64,000 nt of DNA from an uncultured Clostridia bacterium (lineage in GTDB: Bacteria; Bacillota; Clostridia; TANB77; CAG-508): the NCBI GenBank assembly GCA_947581805.1, contig CANPVM010000001.1, positions 108,042 to 172,041 of the forward strand. Direction: 5' to 3'. Below, in pieces: positions 1 to 9,348 of the stretch (the stretch's first letter is position 1; every line of letters starts with the position of its first letter). Under the pieces are notes generated by a model. It had not been told where the DNA came from. It made no database searches and worked only from the letters and a program-made list of their open reading frames with translations. The position numbers were made by a program, and so were the translations under genes.

Positions 1-661
<661 letters not shown>

Positions 662-1369
662 TTAGATATTTGCTTTTTGCTCTTTTATCTTTTGTTGTCT
701 ATTGGTAAAAATACTTTGAAAAATGCCATCTCCTATAACAATATGGTCTAGTAATTGTATGTCTAATAATTTGCCTGCTTTTTCTAAGCGATTCGTTAAT
801 TCTATGTCTTGCATACTAGGAGTAGCATCCCCACTAGGATGATTATGCACTAAAATAACCTTACTCATTCCTATTTTTATTGTTTCTTCAAAAATTTGCT
901 TTATATCGATAGTTGCAGAAGATGTATTGCCAATTGCAATATCTACTATTTTTTGCACAATATTTTTTGTATTTAATATTAGAATTTTTACGACTTCTCT
1001 TTTTTCGTACCTTAGCTCGTCCATCAGTAGGTTTGCAACATCTTTTGGTTGTTTGATACATACATTTAAATCAAGTGGTTTTGCCATACGCTTAGCAAGT
1101 TCACATACTGCTTTTATTTGAATTGCTTTTACTCTTCCCACTCCTTTAATTTGTTTTAGTTCTTGTAAAGGAATTTCTTGTAGACTTCTAATATCTTCTT
1201 TTCCTTGCAAAGCTAAAATATTTTGCGCTAATCCTACTGCTGTTTGTTCTTTTGTTCCTGTTTTTAAAATGATGGCAAGTAATTCTGAGTTAGATAATAC
1301 TTTTTCACCATACATTTCTAATTTTTCATAGGGCCTTTCTGAATTTGGTAATTGTTTGATTGATAACAT
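662..1369 (-). CDS. radC: RadC-like JAB/MPN-domain protein
   Basis: 235 residues. The N-terminal part has helix-hairpin-helix repeats (LQELKQIKGVGRVKAIQIKA, about residues 68-87). The C-terminal JAB metalloprotease-like domain carries the zinc-binding signature HNHPSGDATPS followed by an aspartate-containing DHIVIGDG segment. The family was named for a DNA-repair phenotype that has since been questioned, so the biochemical role is uncertain. It sits directly upstream of mreB, as in many Firmicutes, and 31 nt downstream of the DUF4321 gene, so the three are probably co-transcribed. Confidence 0.93.
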   Translation of the reverse strand: MLSIKQLPNSERPYEKLEMYGEKVLSNSELLAIILKTGTKEQTAVGLAQNILALQGKEDIRSLQEIPLQELKQIKGVGRVKAIQIKAVCELAKRMAKPLDLNVCIKQPKDVANLLMDELRYEKREVVKILILNTKNIVQKIVDIAIGNTSSATIDIKQIFEETIKIGMSKVILVHNHPSGDATPSMQDIELTNRLEKAGKLLDIQLLDHIVIGDGIFQSIFTNRQQKIKEQKANI

Positions 1370-1400
1370 TTTTTTCCTTTCCTTAAGCCCCTATTTTGTT

Positions 1401-1658
1401 TTACACTTTACGGTACACTAAAATTGCAATAATCATACCAATGATACTAGCAATATTAATTTTGAATAATAGTGCAAACGATATTTGTACAATATTTAGG
1501 TCTAGTTCAATAGGAGAGGTTAGCCCAAAACTTTGTCCATAGCCAAGCCACCATAAGAAATCCACTTTTCCTGCAAGTTCCCCTAGTAGTCCCCCTATTA
1601 CTAGTCCTGATAATATAAATATTAATAAAATCCATATATTTTTTTCTCTTGTAGCCAT
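1401..1658 (-). CDS. DUF4321 small membrane protein
   Basis: 85 residues with two hydrophobic segments (about 9-28 and 57-82) separated by a stretch containing FLWWLGYGQSFGL. This matches the DUF4321 family, which in Clostridia is commonly encoded next to maf, radC and mreB. The conserved position suggests a wall or division role, but no function is established. It starts at ATG after a purine-rich GGAAG element. A second overlapping reading frame (1507-1731) has no recognisable content and is a shadow. Confidence 0.8.
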   Translation of the reverse strand: MATREKNIWILLIFILSGLVIGGLLGELAGKVDFLWWLGYGQSFGLTSPIELDLNIVQISFALLFKINIASIIGMIIAILVYRKV

Positions 1659-1930
1659 ATTTTTTACTTCCTTTCTTTGTTCTTTTGTTTTCTATCGTTC
1701 CTATTATATATGCATTTTTGCTTTTTTTCAAGGAAAGCAGGCAAAAAAAGCAAATTATTTTTGCTTTTTTTGAATTTTTTATTTTACTTTTTTATTTTTA
1801 TATGTTATATTGAATAGTACCTTTTTAAAATAAATTTCATATCATATAATAATTACCAAATATTACTCATTTTCTTTGAGCGAATATAATGTTATAATAG
1901 AATTATAAACAATTAGGAGGATGAACGTAA

Positions 1931-2557
1931 ATGCGCTTTGAAAAGTTAAATGAAGATAAAATTAGAATTACCTTAAGCCATGAAGATTTAGTGAAAAAAG
2001 ATATTGATTTTCATTCTTTCATGTCAAATTCTATCGAGTCACAAGATTTGTTTTTTGATATGTTAGAAGAAGCAGAAAAAGAAATTGGCTTTACTACTAA
2101 GGATTATTTAATTCGCATAGAAGCTTTGGCAATGGCGGGAGGAGATTTTATATTAACTGTTACAAGAAGTCTTCCAGAAAAAATTAGGAGTAATCCAAAG
2201 AAAAAAGTACATATTAAAAGGAAATTAAGCAATACTGATGCAGCACAAGTAGTTTATTCTTTTAGTAGTTTTGAAGATTATTGTGCTTTTCTTTCCTTTT
2301 TTGAAGAGAATCACTTTAATTCAATGCATTTAGCAGAGAAAGTTTTATTATATGAATACCAAGATATTTATTATCTTGTGCTAAGTAATATTAATCTTGC
2401 TTATCCACATCTTAAGAAACTGTTCTCTTGCATTACAGAGTTTGCTACTTTTGTAAGCCATTCTTCCATTTTTGTTAGCAAACTTTCTGAGAATGGAAAA
2501 TTAATTATGAAACATAATGCAATTCGCATTGGAATGAAACATTTTTTAAAACAGTAA
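1931..2557 (+). CDS. mecA: Adaptor protein MecA
   Basis: 208 residues. Substrate adaptor of the ClpC unfoldase that hands proteins to ClpCP in Firmicutes. The N-terminal substrate-binding part begins MRFEKLNEDKIRITLSHEDL, typical of MecA. A short linker (about residues 98-105, PKKKVHIKR) leads to the C-terminal ClpC-binding part (YSFSSFEDYCAFLSFF onward). AGGAGG lies 9 nt before the ATG. It stands alone on the plus strand, with a TATAAT-like box upstream near 1885-1898 and a strong hairpin terminator downstream, so it is probably monocistronic. Confidence 0.93.
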   Translation: MRFEKLNEDKIRITLSHEDLVKKDIDFHSFMSNSIESQDLFFDMLEEAEKEIGFTTKDYLIRIEALAMAGGDFILTVTRSLPEKIRSNPKKKVHIKRKLSNTDAAQVVYSFSSFEDYCAFLSFFEENHFNSMHLAEKVLLYEYQDIYYLVLSNINLAYPHLKKLFSCITEFATFVSHSSIFVSKLSENGKLIMKHNAIRIGMKHFLKQ

Positions 2558-2574
2558 TTTATTCTTAAAAAAAT

Positions 2575-2617
2575 GAGAATGTCATACCATTTTTGGATAA
2601 GACATTCTCGTTTTTTT
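2575..2617 (+). terminator. Rho-independent terminator after mecA
   Basis: Inverted arms GAGAATGTC (2575-2583) and GACATTCTC (2601-2609) are followed by a run of seven T. Confidence 0.9.
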
Positions 2618-2640
2618 ATTTGATAAATTAATTCTATATG

Positions 2641-3630
2641 TTAGTATAAATAATTTTGTGGATTTTGTGCTACTCCATTTACTCTAATTTCTAAGTGTAA
2701 GTGATTTCCTGTTGAATTTCCTGTGCTACCTACTGTTGCAATTACTTGCCCTTGCGATACTTTTTGCCCTACTTTTACATTTAATGTTGTGCAGTGACCA
2801 TATAATGTTTCTACTCCATTTCCATGAGAGATAATAACATGGTTTCCGTAACCTCCACCATAACCATATTGTACTAGTGTTACGGTTCCTGCTGCTGCTG
2901 CTTTAATTGCGGTACCTTTTGGAGCGCCAATATCAATTCCTTTGTGGCTTCTTCCCCATCTTGCACCAAACCTAGAAGTTACTGTTCCGGAAACAGGTCT
3001 AATTAATGAAATTCCTAAATCTATTTTTTTACTAGATGTATTCATTCCTGTTGCAGCAATTGTATAAGATGATTGTACAACTACTTTTTTTTCATATAAA
3101 TCTGCCACACATTTTTCTACTGTTGCTAGCTCTTTAGCTTCTGTTTCATATTTTTCTATAATGGATAATTCATTTTTATTATTACTATCTTTATTTTTTA
3201 ATTCATTTACAACTTGTTCTGCTTGTTCGAATGTAGATACATAGGCTTTTTCTTCATTTGAAATACAAATAGCATAGTATTTGTAATAAGCTTGCCCTTT
3301 TTCTACTATTTTATTAAATATTTCTTCATCATTGGTAGGAACTTCTTTTTTCAAGAAACAAAGTTTATATTCTGGTAATTCATTTACCTCTACAAAAGCA
3401 ATATTTCCTCCGTTTCCTTTTTCTATGTACTCATTAATTCTTTGTTGCAATTTGCTTTTATTTTCACTATATCCAATAAATTCTCCATGTAAGCTAACAC
3501 TATAAATTGGTTTATAGATATAAGAAATTGCCCCTATCATCAAAAAAGCAGCTAAGATAATTAATATACTAAATTTTGTCCAAGTTCGTATATGAACAAT
3601 GGTTTTTTTGATTGTACTTATTTGAAACAA
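2641..3630 (-). CDS. Membrane-anchored M23 (LytM-type) peptidase
   Basis: 329 residues. A transmembrane segment near residues 19-42 (FSILIILAAFLMIGAISYIY) is followed by an extracytoplasmic region of about 165 residues and then a C-terminal M23 domain (about 210-329). The metal-binding residues of the family are visible in SHKGIDIG and HLHLEIRVNG, together with the intermediate YGHCTTL motif, so the enzyme looks active as a glycyl or cross-bridge endopeptidase. Architecture resembles SpoIIQ-like or other sporulation M23 proteins, but the exact role cannot be assigned. It stands alone between mecA and coat-protein genes. Confidence 0.85.
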   Translation of the reverse strand: MFQISTIKKTIVHIRTWTKFSILIILAAFLMIGAISYIYKPIYSVSLHGEFIGYSENKSKLQQRINEYIEKGNGGNIAFVEVNELPEYKLCFLKKEVPTNDEEIFNKIVEKGQAYYKYYAICISNEEKAYVSTFEQAEQVVNELKNKDSNNKNELSIIEKYETEAKELATVEKCVADLYEKKVVVQSSYTIAATGMNTSSKKIDLGISLIRPVSGTVTSRFGARWGRSHKGIDIGAPKGTAIKAAAAGTVTLVQYGYGGGYGNHVIISHGNGVETLYGHCTTLNVKVGQKVSQGQVIATVGSTGNSTGNHLHLEIRVNGVAQNPQNYLY

Positions 3631-3792
3631 CTCCTAACTTTTTTCCTAAATTGATAGAGTAATTTTATATAATTTTATCTTTTTTTACAAAGTTTATTTT
3701 TGGCTATTTTTGACGTTTTTTCGTATTTCCGTAGCATTATCTCTTTTTTTGTTCCTTATGCTTCCTTTTTCAAAATGTACCATATTAATTGC

Positions 3793-3837
3793 AACATAAT
3801 GGGGACGTTTGATACAAAAGGAAACGTCCCCTATGTT
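3793..3837. repeat. Long palindromic hairpin downstream of coat gene
   Basis: Outer arms AACATA/TATGTT and inner arms GGGGACGTTT (3801-3810) and AAACGTCCCC (3822-3831) enclose an 11-nt loop. There is no strong T run. It sits 9 nt beyond the stop of the minus-strand coat-protein gene, so it may end that transcript. The sequence is unrelated in its core to the 51-bp repeat family found elsewhere in the window, although both are C/G-rich palindromes at gene ends. Confidence 0.75.
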
Positions 3838-3846
3838 ACAAATATT

Positions 3847-4089
3847 TTATTGAAGTTCATTTTTTACGTTTTGAATTTCTGATTGGCTCGCTGCTTGTGC
3901 TGGTTTATAATAACCTTTTGTTTGTGCTACTTTGAATAGTTCATATTGAAAACTTTCGTCGTTATTACGTATTTGTTGAATTGTTTGCCTTAACTGCATA
4001 TTTTCTGTTTCTGAAATAACATTTTGATATGTAGTAAGACTTGCTTTTACATTATTTAAAATATCGTTTACCATGGTTTTTTCATCCAT
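3847..4089 (-). CDS. CotF-like spore coat protein
   Basis: 80 residues, mostly amphipathic helix. MVNDILNNVKASLTTYQNVI and the following ETENMQLRQTIQQIRNNDE fit the small Coat_F family of ferritin-like helical proteins found in spore coats of Clostridia and Bacilli. It lies 17 nt downstream of a second gene of the same type, an arrangement commonly seen as a pair. Expression during sporulation is inferred from family only. Confidence 0.8.
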   Translation of the reverse strand: MDEKTMVNDILNNVKASLTTYQNVISETENMQLRQTIQQIRNNDESFQYELFKVAQTKGYYKPAQAASQSEIQNVKNELQ

Positions 4090-4106
4090 ATTTTTTCTCC
4101 TCTCTT

Positions 4107-4295
4107 TTAGTTATTTAAAAATGACATTAGTTTTTGTTTTGTGTTTAGGGCATCTTGGGCTGATTTTGTAAACATTTGCTTGATTTGTGGGTCTACTGCT
4201 TGTGATGCGTAGGTGTTTAATTTTTGGTATGAGGTTTCGTGCACTCCTATTAGGTGTCTTAAATTTTGTAATTCTATTTGTGTTAGGTTTGCCAT
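4107..4295 (-). CDS. Small CotF-like spore coat protein
   Basis: 62 residues from the ATG beginning MANLTQIELQNLRHLIGVHE; a longer reading frame to 4319 would start inside the ribosome-binding region, so the shorter start is chosen. The helical pattern and the H-x2-Y-x-K spacing (ETSYQKLNTYASQAVD) match small coat proteins. First gene of a two-gene operon with the longer CotF-like protein. Confidence 0.78.
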   Translation of the reverse strand: MANLTQIELQNLRHLIGVHETSYQKLNTYASQAVDPQIKQMFTKSAQDALNTKQKLMSFLNN

Positions 4296-4365
4296 ATTTT
4301 TCTTCCTTTCTTTTCGCAATTTGTATTAGTGTTTCCTTTTTTTGTGGTTTTATACTTGTTTTTGT

Positions 4366-4404
4366 AAAAATAAAAAGATTCCTACTATAGTAGAGAATCT
4401 TTTT
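4366..4404 (-). terminator. Terminator after the 5'-nucleotidase gene
   Basis: Arms AAAAAGATTC and GAATCTTTTT (4372-4404) with a 13-nt loop. Read on the minus strand the second arm ends in a T-rich tract. Confidence 0.8.
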
Positions 4405-4425
4405 ATTTTTACATTACATTTTTCT

Positions 4426-4986
4426 TTATTTATATAACAATGCTTCGATTTCTTTCCAACTATTTACACGAAGAACTCCTTGTTTTTCTAATTCTTCTTT
4501 TGGTATTTCTGTATTGTGATATGCCGTAAATAGTAGTTTTGTCTCTGCTTTCCCTTTCAGATTAGATAATTTATCATCTATTTTTATGTCACAATCAATG
4601 ATTTCTTTATTGGTAGTGAATATATAATTATCTGGTGAAATAAATGGTAAATGCTCATACAAATATTCAAATTTATTTTTTAGATTATTAGCAGAATATT
4701 CTTCATTGTCACGGAATATGTAAGCTGTTGCAATATAGATTTCGTATTTTTTAGATAATTTTTCTAATACTTCATATGTATCTGGAAGCATTTCACAAAA
4801 ATCATATACGTTTTTTGTGTTAAAAAATTCCATCCATTCTGGATATTTTTCTTTTGGTATTAAGTCTTGAATATAGTATGTTTTAATGTCTCCTTTTTGA
4901 TAATTTGTTCCTAAAAATTGGTTTACTAAGCTTAAGAAACCTCCATCACATATTACATCGTCCATATCTACCATTATTTTTTTCAT
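4426..4986 (-). CDS. 5'(3')-deoxyribonucleotidase-like HAD phosphatase
   Basis: 186 residues. HAD motif I is MVDMDDVICDGG near the N terminus (nucleophile and acid/base Asp pair DMDD). Motif II is in EIYIATAY and motif IV in CDIKIDDKLSN. The spacing fits the NT5C deoxyribonucleotidase family, which removes phosphate from deoxynucleoside monophosphates. Its stop is 9 nt from the end of pcrA; because pcrA is read first on the minus strand, this gene may be its downstream operon partner. Confidence 0.85.
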   Translation of the reverse strand: MKKIMVDMDDVICDGGFLSLVNQFLGTNYQKGDIKTYYIQDLIPKEKYPEWMEFFNTKNVYDFCEMLPDTYEVLEKLSKKYEIYIATAYIFRDNEEYSANNLKNKFEYLYEHLPFISPDNYIFTTNKEIIDCDIKIDDKLSNLKGKAETKLLFTAYHNTEIPKEELEKQGVLRVNSWKEIEALLYK

Positions 4987-4995
4987 ATTTTTCTC

Positions 4996-7324
4996 CTATT
5001 CTATAATTTCTAATCCTGCATATTTTGCCATTAAACGTTTATGACCTGCTTTGTCGAAGTTGATGTCTACTTTTGCATCTTCTCCTTCTTGTTCAATGCT
5101 ATTTATTGTACCTTCTCCAAATTTTTTATGATATATTCTCATTCCTGCTTTATATTTTGAAATGTCTACTTCCTGTGATGGTTTATTTAAAGAATTTAAG
5201 AAACTTTCTGCTGTTCTAAAAGCAAAACCATTGGTATTTCCTGTTGCTTTTGATGTATCTGTATTTATGCTTGATGCTACTGCATAGCCATTTGACGTTT
5301 CTTCAAATTTGTACGTTTTTACTTTTCCTGCATAATTTGTTCCATAAGACCAACCATAATTGCTGTCTTCAAACGTTTCTTCTTGCTTACTTTCTAAATC
5401 TTGATAGCCTTCTAGATTTTCTTCTGGTATTTCTCTTACAAAACGAGAAATGGCATTATAACTAGTAGAGCCAAAAATGGTCCTATGCTTTGCACAGGTT
5501 AAGTGTAAATGTTGCTTTGCTCTAGTAATTCCTACGTAAAACAAACGTCTTTCTTCTTCTAACTCTTTTGGTTCTCCAATAGATTTATAGCCAGGGAAGA
5601 TTCCTTCTTCCATTCCTACTAAGAATACAACTGGGAATTCTAGCCCTTTGGCGCTATGAAGAGTCATTAAAGTAACACTATTATCTGTATCTTCTAAGCT
5701 ATCAACATCGCTTGACAAACTAATGCTTTCTAAGAATTCATTTAAAGAATTGTCTGCAAATTCTTCCTCAAATTCCATGGCAACGGTTACTAATTCTTCT
5801 ATGTTTTGAAGCCTGCTTTCTGCTTCTACTGTGTTTTCTATTTCTAGGGCTTTTATATAACCACTTTGCTTTAATACCATTTGAAGTAGTTCAGAAATTT
5901 CTAATTCTTCTTGCTTTTGTCTCATTTCTTCAATTAAATCGATAAATTCTTTTGCGTTTACAGCTACACGATTTAGCCCGTACTCTCCTGCTTTTTTGAT
6001 TACTTCATACATTGAAAGTCCCGTTTGATATGAAATTTCTTCGATATTATCTAAACTTGTTTTTCCAATGCCACGCTTTGGCTCGTTAATTACTCTTTTT
6101 AAAGAAATATTGTCTGATGGATTGGCAATTAAACGTAAATAGCTGATGGCATCTTTTATTTCTTTTCTTTCATAGAATTTTAAGCCACCTACTATTTTGT
6201 AAGGAATGTCCTCTCTTCTTAATATGTCCTCAATTGCTCTTGATTGAGAGTTCATACGATATAGAATAGCAAAATCGGAGTATTCAAAGTATTCTTCTCT
6301 TTTTAGGTGATTGATTTGCTCTACAATGTATCTTGCTTCGTCGTATTCGTCGTCTCCTTGGTAGATGCATGGAAGATTTCCTTCTTCGTTTTCTGTCCAT
6401 AATTTTTTGTCGTATTTTACTTCATTGTTTTTGATGACTGCATTTGCTATTTTTAAGATATTTTGTGTACAACGATAGTTTTGCTCTAATTTGATGATTT
6501 TCGTTCCTGGAAAGTCTTTTTCAAAGTTTAGAATATTTGAAATGTCTGCTCCGTCTAAAGCTATAAATTCCTTGGTCGTTATCTCCTACTACAGTAATGT
6601 TTCCGTATTTTGATGCAAGGATGGTTACTAAGGTAAATTGCGCTTTGTTGGTATCTTGATATTCATCTACTAAAACATATTGAAATTTGTCTGTATAGTA
6701 TTCTAAGGCATCTGGATTTTCGGTTAATATTTTTATTGTGTAATTGATGATGTCATCAAAATCTAAAGCATTATTTTCTTTTAGACGTTTTTGATATAGA
6801 GTATAGATTTCCCCTATTTTTTCTTTTCTAAAGTCGCCTGCATATTTTACGCAATATGCTTTTGGCTCAAGCATTTCATTCTTTGCATTGCTAATTTCGG
6901 CTAGAACGCTTCTATCCGTAAACATTTTATCATCTATGTTAAGTGCTTTTAAACATTCTTTCATTAGTGTTCTTTGGTCTGCTGTATCGAATATAAGGAA
7001 AGAAGTGTCAAAGCCGATGCGGTCTATGTATTTTCTTAATATGCGCACACAAATAGAGTGGAATGTTCCCATCCATATATTTTTTGCTGCATCTCCTACT
7101 AATTTTTCAATTCTCTCTTTCATTTCATTGGCTGCTTTGTTGGTAAAGGTGATGGCTAATATATTCCATGGTGCAATGTTTTTTTCTGCAATTAGATAGG
7201 CAATTTTATGGGTTAATACTTTTGTTTTTCCGCTTCCTGCTCCTGCAATGACAAGGCATGGCCCTTCTGTTGCTAGCACTGCTTCTTTTTGTTTATTGTT
7301 TAGCCCTTCTATTAGTTCTTGCAT
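4996..7324 (-). CDS. pcrA: PcrA/UvrD-type SF1 helicase (needs +1 frameshift at CGG)
   Basis: DNA helicase of repair and replication restart. Corrected length is about 775 residues, normal for PcrA. Motif I is AGAGSGKTKVLTHK, motif II DEYQDTNKAQF, motif V TLMTLHSAKGLEFPVVF, motif VI RRLFYVGITRAKQHL, and the C terminus carries the PcrA-type tail (KAGMRIYHKKFGEGTI). Frame 0 breaks inside motif III: GDNDQGIYSF-R is followed by CGG and a stop nine codons later, whereas skipping the C gives SFRGADISNILNF, the family consensus, and a frame open to 4996. The shift falls between motifs I-II and IV-VI, so frame-0 product alone would be inactive. Confidence 0.93.
6551..6553 (-). other. CGG codon at pcrA +1 recoding site
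   Basis: Context AGC TTT AGA CGG AGC. Skipping C gives AGA GGA GCA GAC, i.e. RGAD of helicase motif III. No close Shine-Dalgarno-like element; AAGGA lies 16 nt upstream. Confidence 0.7.
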
Positions 7325-7427
7325 TTTTATTTCATTCCTTTCTGGGTTTTAAAGAAAATATAATATTTTTCTAATTTTTTGGTTTTTATATTTGATTTTA
7401 GGTTATTCTTTTACTACTTTATTATTC

Positions 7428-7456
7428 TTGACATGATGTGTTATTTGTTATATAAT
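7428..7456 (+). promoter_or_regulatory. Sigma-A-type promoter of the antitoxin RNA
   Basis: TTGACA (7428-7433), 17-nt spacer, TATAAT (7451-7456): a perfect consensus. There is no protein gene downstream on this strand, only a short structured RNA ending at a terminator. Confidence 0.9.
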
Positions 7457-7462
7457 GTAGGT

Positions 7463-7546
7463 AGAAAATGAGAAACCACAAACGTGGTTGCCTGTTTATA
7501 TGTTAAAACAACACATTGCCAGGGAAGCTAGATGTGTTGTTTTTTA
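7463..7546 (+). ncRNA. Putative type I antitoxin RNA (Fst/par-like RNA II)
   Basis: A short transcript of about 80 nt is predicted from a consensus promoter to a hairpin plus T run. Its 5' part (AGAAAATGAGAAA, then GTGGTTGCCT) nearly repeats the 5' leader of the convergent toxin message encoded on the other strand between 7690 and 7731. The two RNAs therefore share leader sequences in opposite orientation and overlap at the common terminator, the layout described for RNA I/RNA II of the pAD1 par locus. The role is inference from this layout. Confidence 0.65.
7505..7546. terminator. Bidirectional terminator shared by toxin and antitoxin RNAs
   Basis: Arms AAAACAACACAT (7505-7516) and ATGTGTTGTTTT (7532-7543) with T runs on both strands, the longer one on the plus strand. 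Confidence 0.8.
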
Positions 7547-7551
7547 TTGGT

Positions 7552-7671
7552 TTATTTGCTTTTGCTCAGAATAATAACGATTGCTATTATTAAGGCTACG
7601 GCAATGATAGTCATTTCTATTAAAGCATAAAATAATATGTATATTATATTTAATAAAACTGTTTCTATCAT
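7552..7671 (-). CDS. Small hydrophobic type I toxin-like peptide
   Basis: 39 residues, missed by length-filtered gene finding. It has a short N-terminal helix, a transmembrane segment (TIIAVALIIAIVIIL) and a basic tail LSKSK, like Fst/TxpA/holin-like toxins that insert in the membrane. AAGGAGGTG, complementary to the 16S rRNA tail, sits 6 nt before the ATG. A hairpin-forming leader (7690-7731) precedes it and could be bound by the convergent RNA. Toxicity is inferred, not shown. Confidence 0.7.
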   Translation of the reverse strand: MIETVLLNIIYILFYALIEMTIIAVALIIAIVIILSKSK

Positions 7672-7796
7672 AAGCCTCACCTCCTTATAGGAGGCAACCA
7701 CATCTGCTTTTCTCATTTTCTATGTTACCTAGTCTATCTTATTTTTCATTCTTTGTCTAGCGAACATTCAAAATTTTTACAAAAAATTTGTTCTTA

Positions 7797-8255
7797 TTAT
7801 TTTTTTAGTTTTTCTACTATTTTTTCTAAACATTCCTTTATTTCTTTTGCACAATGCTTGTATACATTTAAATCATAACCCCAAGGGTCTTTAATATCTA
7901 AATCTTGTCCTTCTTTATCTATGCCAGCATATTCTTTCATAGTATAAACTTTTCCTTTTAGTTCTGGATATATATATAGTACATTTTGTTTGTGAGAGTT
8001 CGTTGCACATAAGATTATATCCATTTCTTTTATTTTAGAATCTCTAATGTTGGTCGCTTTATGAGATGTAATATCTACATCATAGTCTTTCATAGCATCG
8101 ATTGCATTATAAGTTGCTTCATCTCCTGTTTCTGCATAAATTCCACAAGAGCAAATTTCTGTCTCTATTTTTTCTTCTTGCAACATTTTTTTTAGCATTC
8201 CTTCTGCCATAGCACTTCTGCATATATTTCCTGTACAAATAAACATGATTTTCAT
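7797..8255 (-). CDS. Low-molecular-weight protein-tyrosine phosphatase
   Basis: 152 residues. The P-loop CTGNICRSAMAEG (C-x5-R-S) is at residues 7-19, and the general-acid loop KDPWGYD lies near residue 123-129. Family members dephosphorylate tyrosine kinases of capsule or stress pathways, or arginine-phosphorylated proteins (YwlE type). The residue after the catalytic loop that separates these activities (T in CTGN) is the YwlE-like choice, so arginine phosphatase activity is possible. It lies downstream of a terminator closing the ZIP transporter gene. Confidence 0.88.
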   Translation of the reverse strand: MKIMFICTGNICRSAMAEGMLKKMLQEEKIETEICSCGIYAETGDEATYNAIDAMKDYDVDITSHKATNIRDSKIKEMDIILCATNSHKQNVLYIYPELKGKVYTMKEYAGIDKEGQDLDIKDPWGYDLNVYKHCAKEIKECLEKIVEKLKK

Positions 8256-8321
8256 AATCTTTTTCCTCCGTTTCTTGTTCCTTTTTATTATACCAACTTT
8301 TATTTAATTATGCTAATAATT

Positions 8322-8360
8322 TTAAAAAAAATGTCTCTTTAGGAAACATCCCTAAAGAGG
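8322..8360 (-). terminator. Terminator after the ZIP transporter gene
   Basis: Arms TCTCTTTAGG (8334-8343) and CCTAAAGAGG (8351-8360); on the minus strand followed by about eight T. Confidence 0.88.
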
Positions 8361-8363
8361 CAC

Positions 8364-9116
8364 TTAAAGTGTCATTGCTAGCATTCCTAGTAGGAAGCCA
8401 AATATGTTGCCTACAGCTGTCATTCTACCACGGTACAAGCTATTGGATTCTGGCATTAATTCGCCTGATACGATGTATAACATGGCTCCTGCTGCAAAGC
8501 TTAAACATATACTAATTACTTCTTTTGAAATTCCACCTACTAATGCGCCAAAGAAGGCTCCTATTCCTGTGGTTACTCCAGATAGTATGACATAGATGAC
8601 TACTTTTATTTTTCCCATTCCTCCATTTTTCATTGGAACTGCCATGGATATTCCTTCTGGTATGTCGTGAAGGCAAATTGCTATGGCAAGTGAGTAACCT
8701 AATGTTATGGATGCACCAAATCCTGAACCAATAGCTAGACCTTCTGGAAAGTTATGCAATGCAATACCTATGCTGACTATAATTCCTGTTTTTAATAGGC
8801 TACTTGCTGTATTTTTTCTTACGGGATTTTTATTAAATTTATTTTGTACTATGATGTCACAAATAATCATGGTAAGGACTCCAAACATAATACCAACTAA
8901 CACATTTAGGATGCTTGCCATTTCCATTGCTTCTGGTATTAAGTCAAAACAGATGATGGCTAACATTAAGCCAGAGGCAAATGCTAGAACAAAACTTAAG
9001 AATTTATTGGATGTTTTTTTGAAACATACTCCTATTATACCTCCAATAGTTGTTCCAAAGGTTCCAAAGAATAAACCAATTAGTGTTGTTTTGATTAAAT
9101 AATCCAATCGTTCCAC
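8364..9116 (-). CDS. ZIP-family divalent metal transporter
   Basis: 250 residues, about eight hydrophobic segments. The metal-binding helices show the ZIP signatures HNFPEGLAIGSGFG (about 121-134) and HDIPEGISMAVPM (about 150-162). A glycine-rich first helix (FFGTFGTTIGGIIGVCF) and ELMPESNS near the C terminus also fit. It imports zinc or related divalent cations. It appears to be a single-gene unit with its own terminator. Confidence 0.9.
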   Translation of the reverse strand: MERLDYLIKTTLIGLFFGTFGTTIGGIIGVCFKKTSNKFLSFVLAFASGLMLAIICFDLIPEAMEMASILNVLVGIMFGVLTMIICDIIVQNKFNKNPVRKNTASSLLKTGIIVSIGIALHNFPEGLAIGSGFGASITLGYSLAIAICLHDIPEGISMAVPMKNGGMGKIKVVIYVILSGVTTGIGAFFGALVGGISKEVISICLSFAAGAMLYIVSGELMPESNSLYRGRMTAVGNIFGFLLGMLAMTL

Positions 9117-9348
9117 TCCCTACATAAGCTTTTTTATTATTGTATTGTAAAAGCTTATTTTTATGCTTATTTTTTGAAAAATAGGTTATGCACTTTTACA
9201 TTTGTTATTTGTTTTATTATTTTTTGTTTCCGCTATAGCGGATTTTAGTTATTATGTATCAGTGTTGAAAACAAAATCATTTTATGTTATACTATTTTCA
9301 TAAATTTTGTTATTACTCGTAAACGTATTTGTTAAGGAGGAATATGAT

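Noticed and set aside
1743..1771. A/T-rich hairpin AAAAAAAGCAAA/TTTGCTTTTTTT between divergent genes
   Set aside because: It could be a terminator, but no gene ends there and low-complexity pairing is expected by chance in this AT-rich spacer.
9228..9246. Palindrome CCGCTATAGCGG upstream of the 9349 gene
   Set aside because: It matches the core of the terminator at 14694-14721, but there is no gene end or T run that supports a function here.
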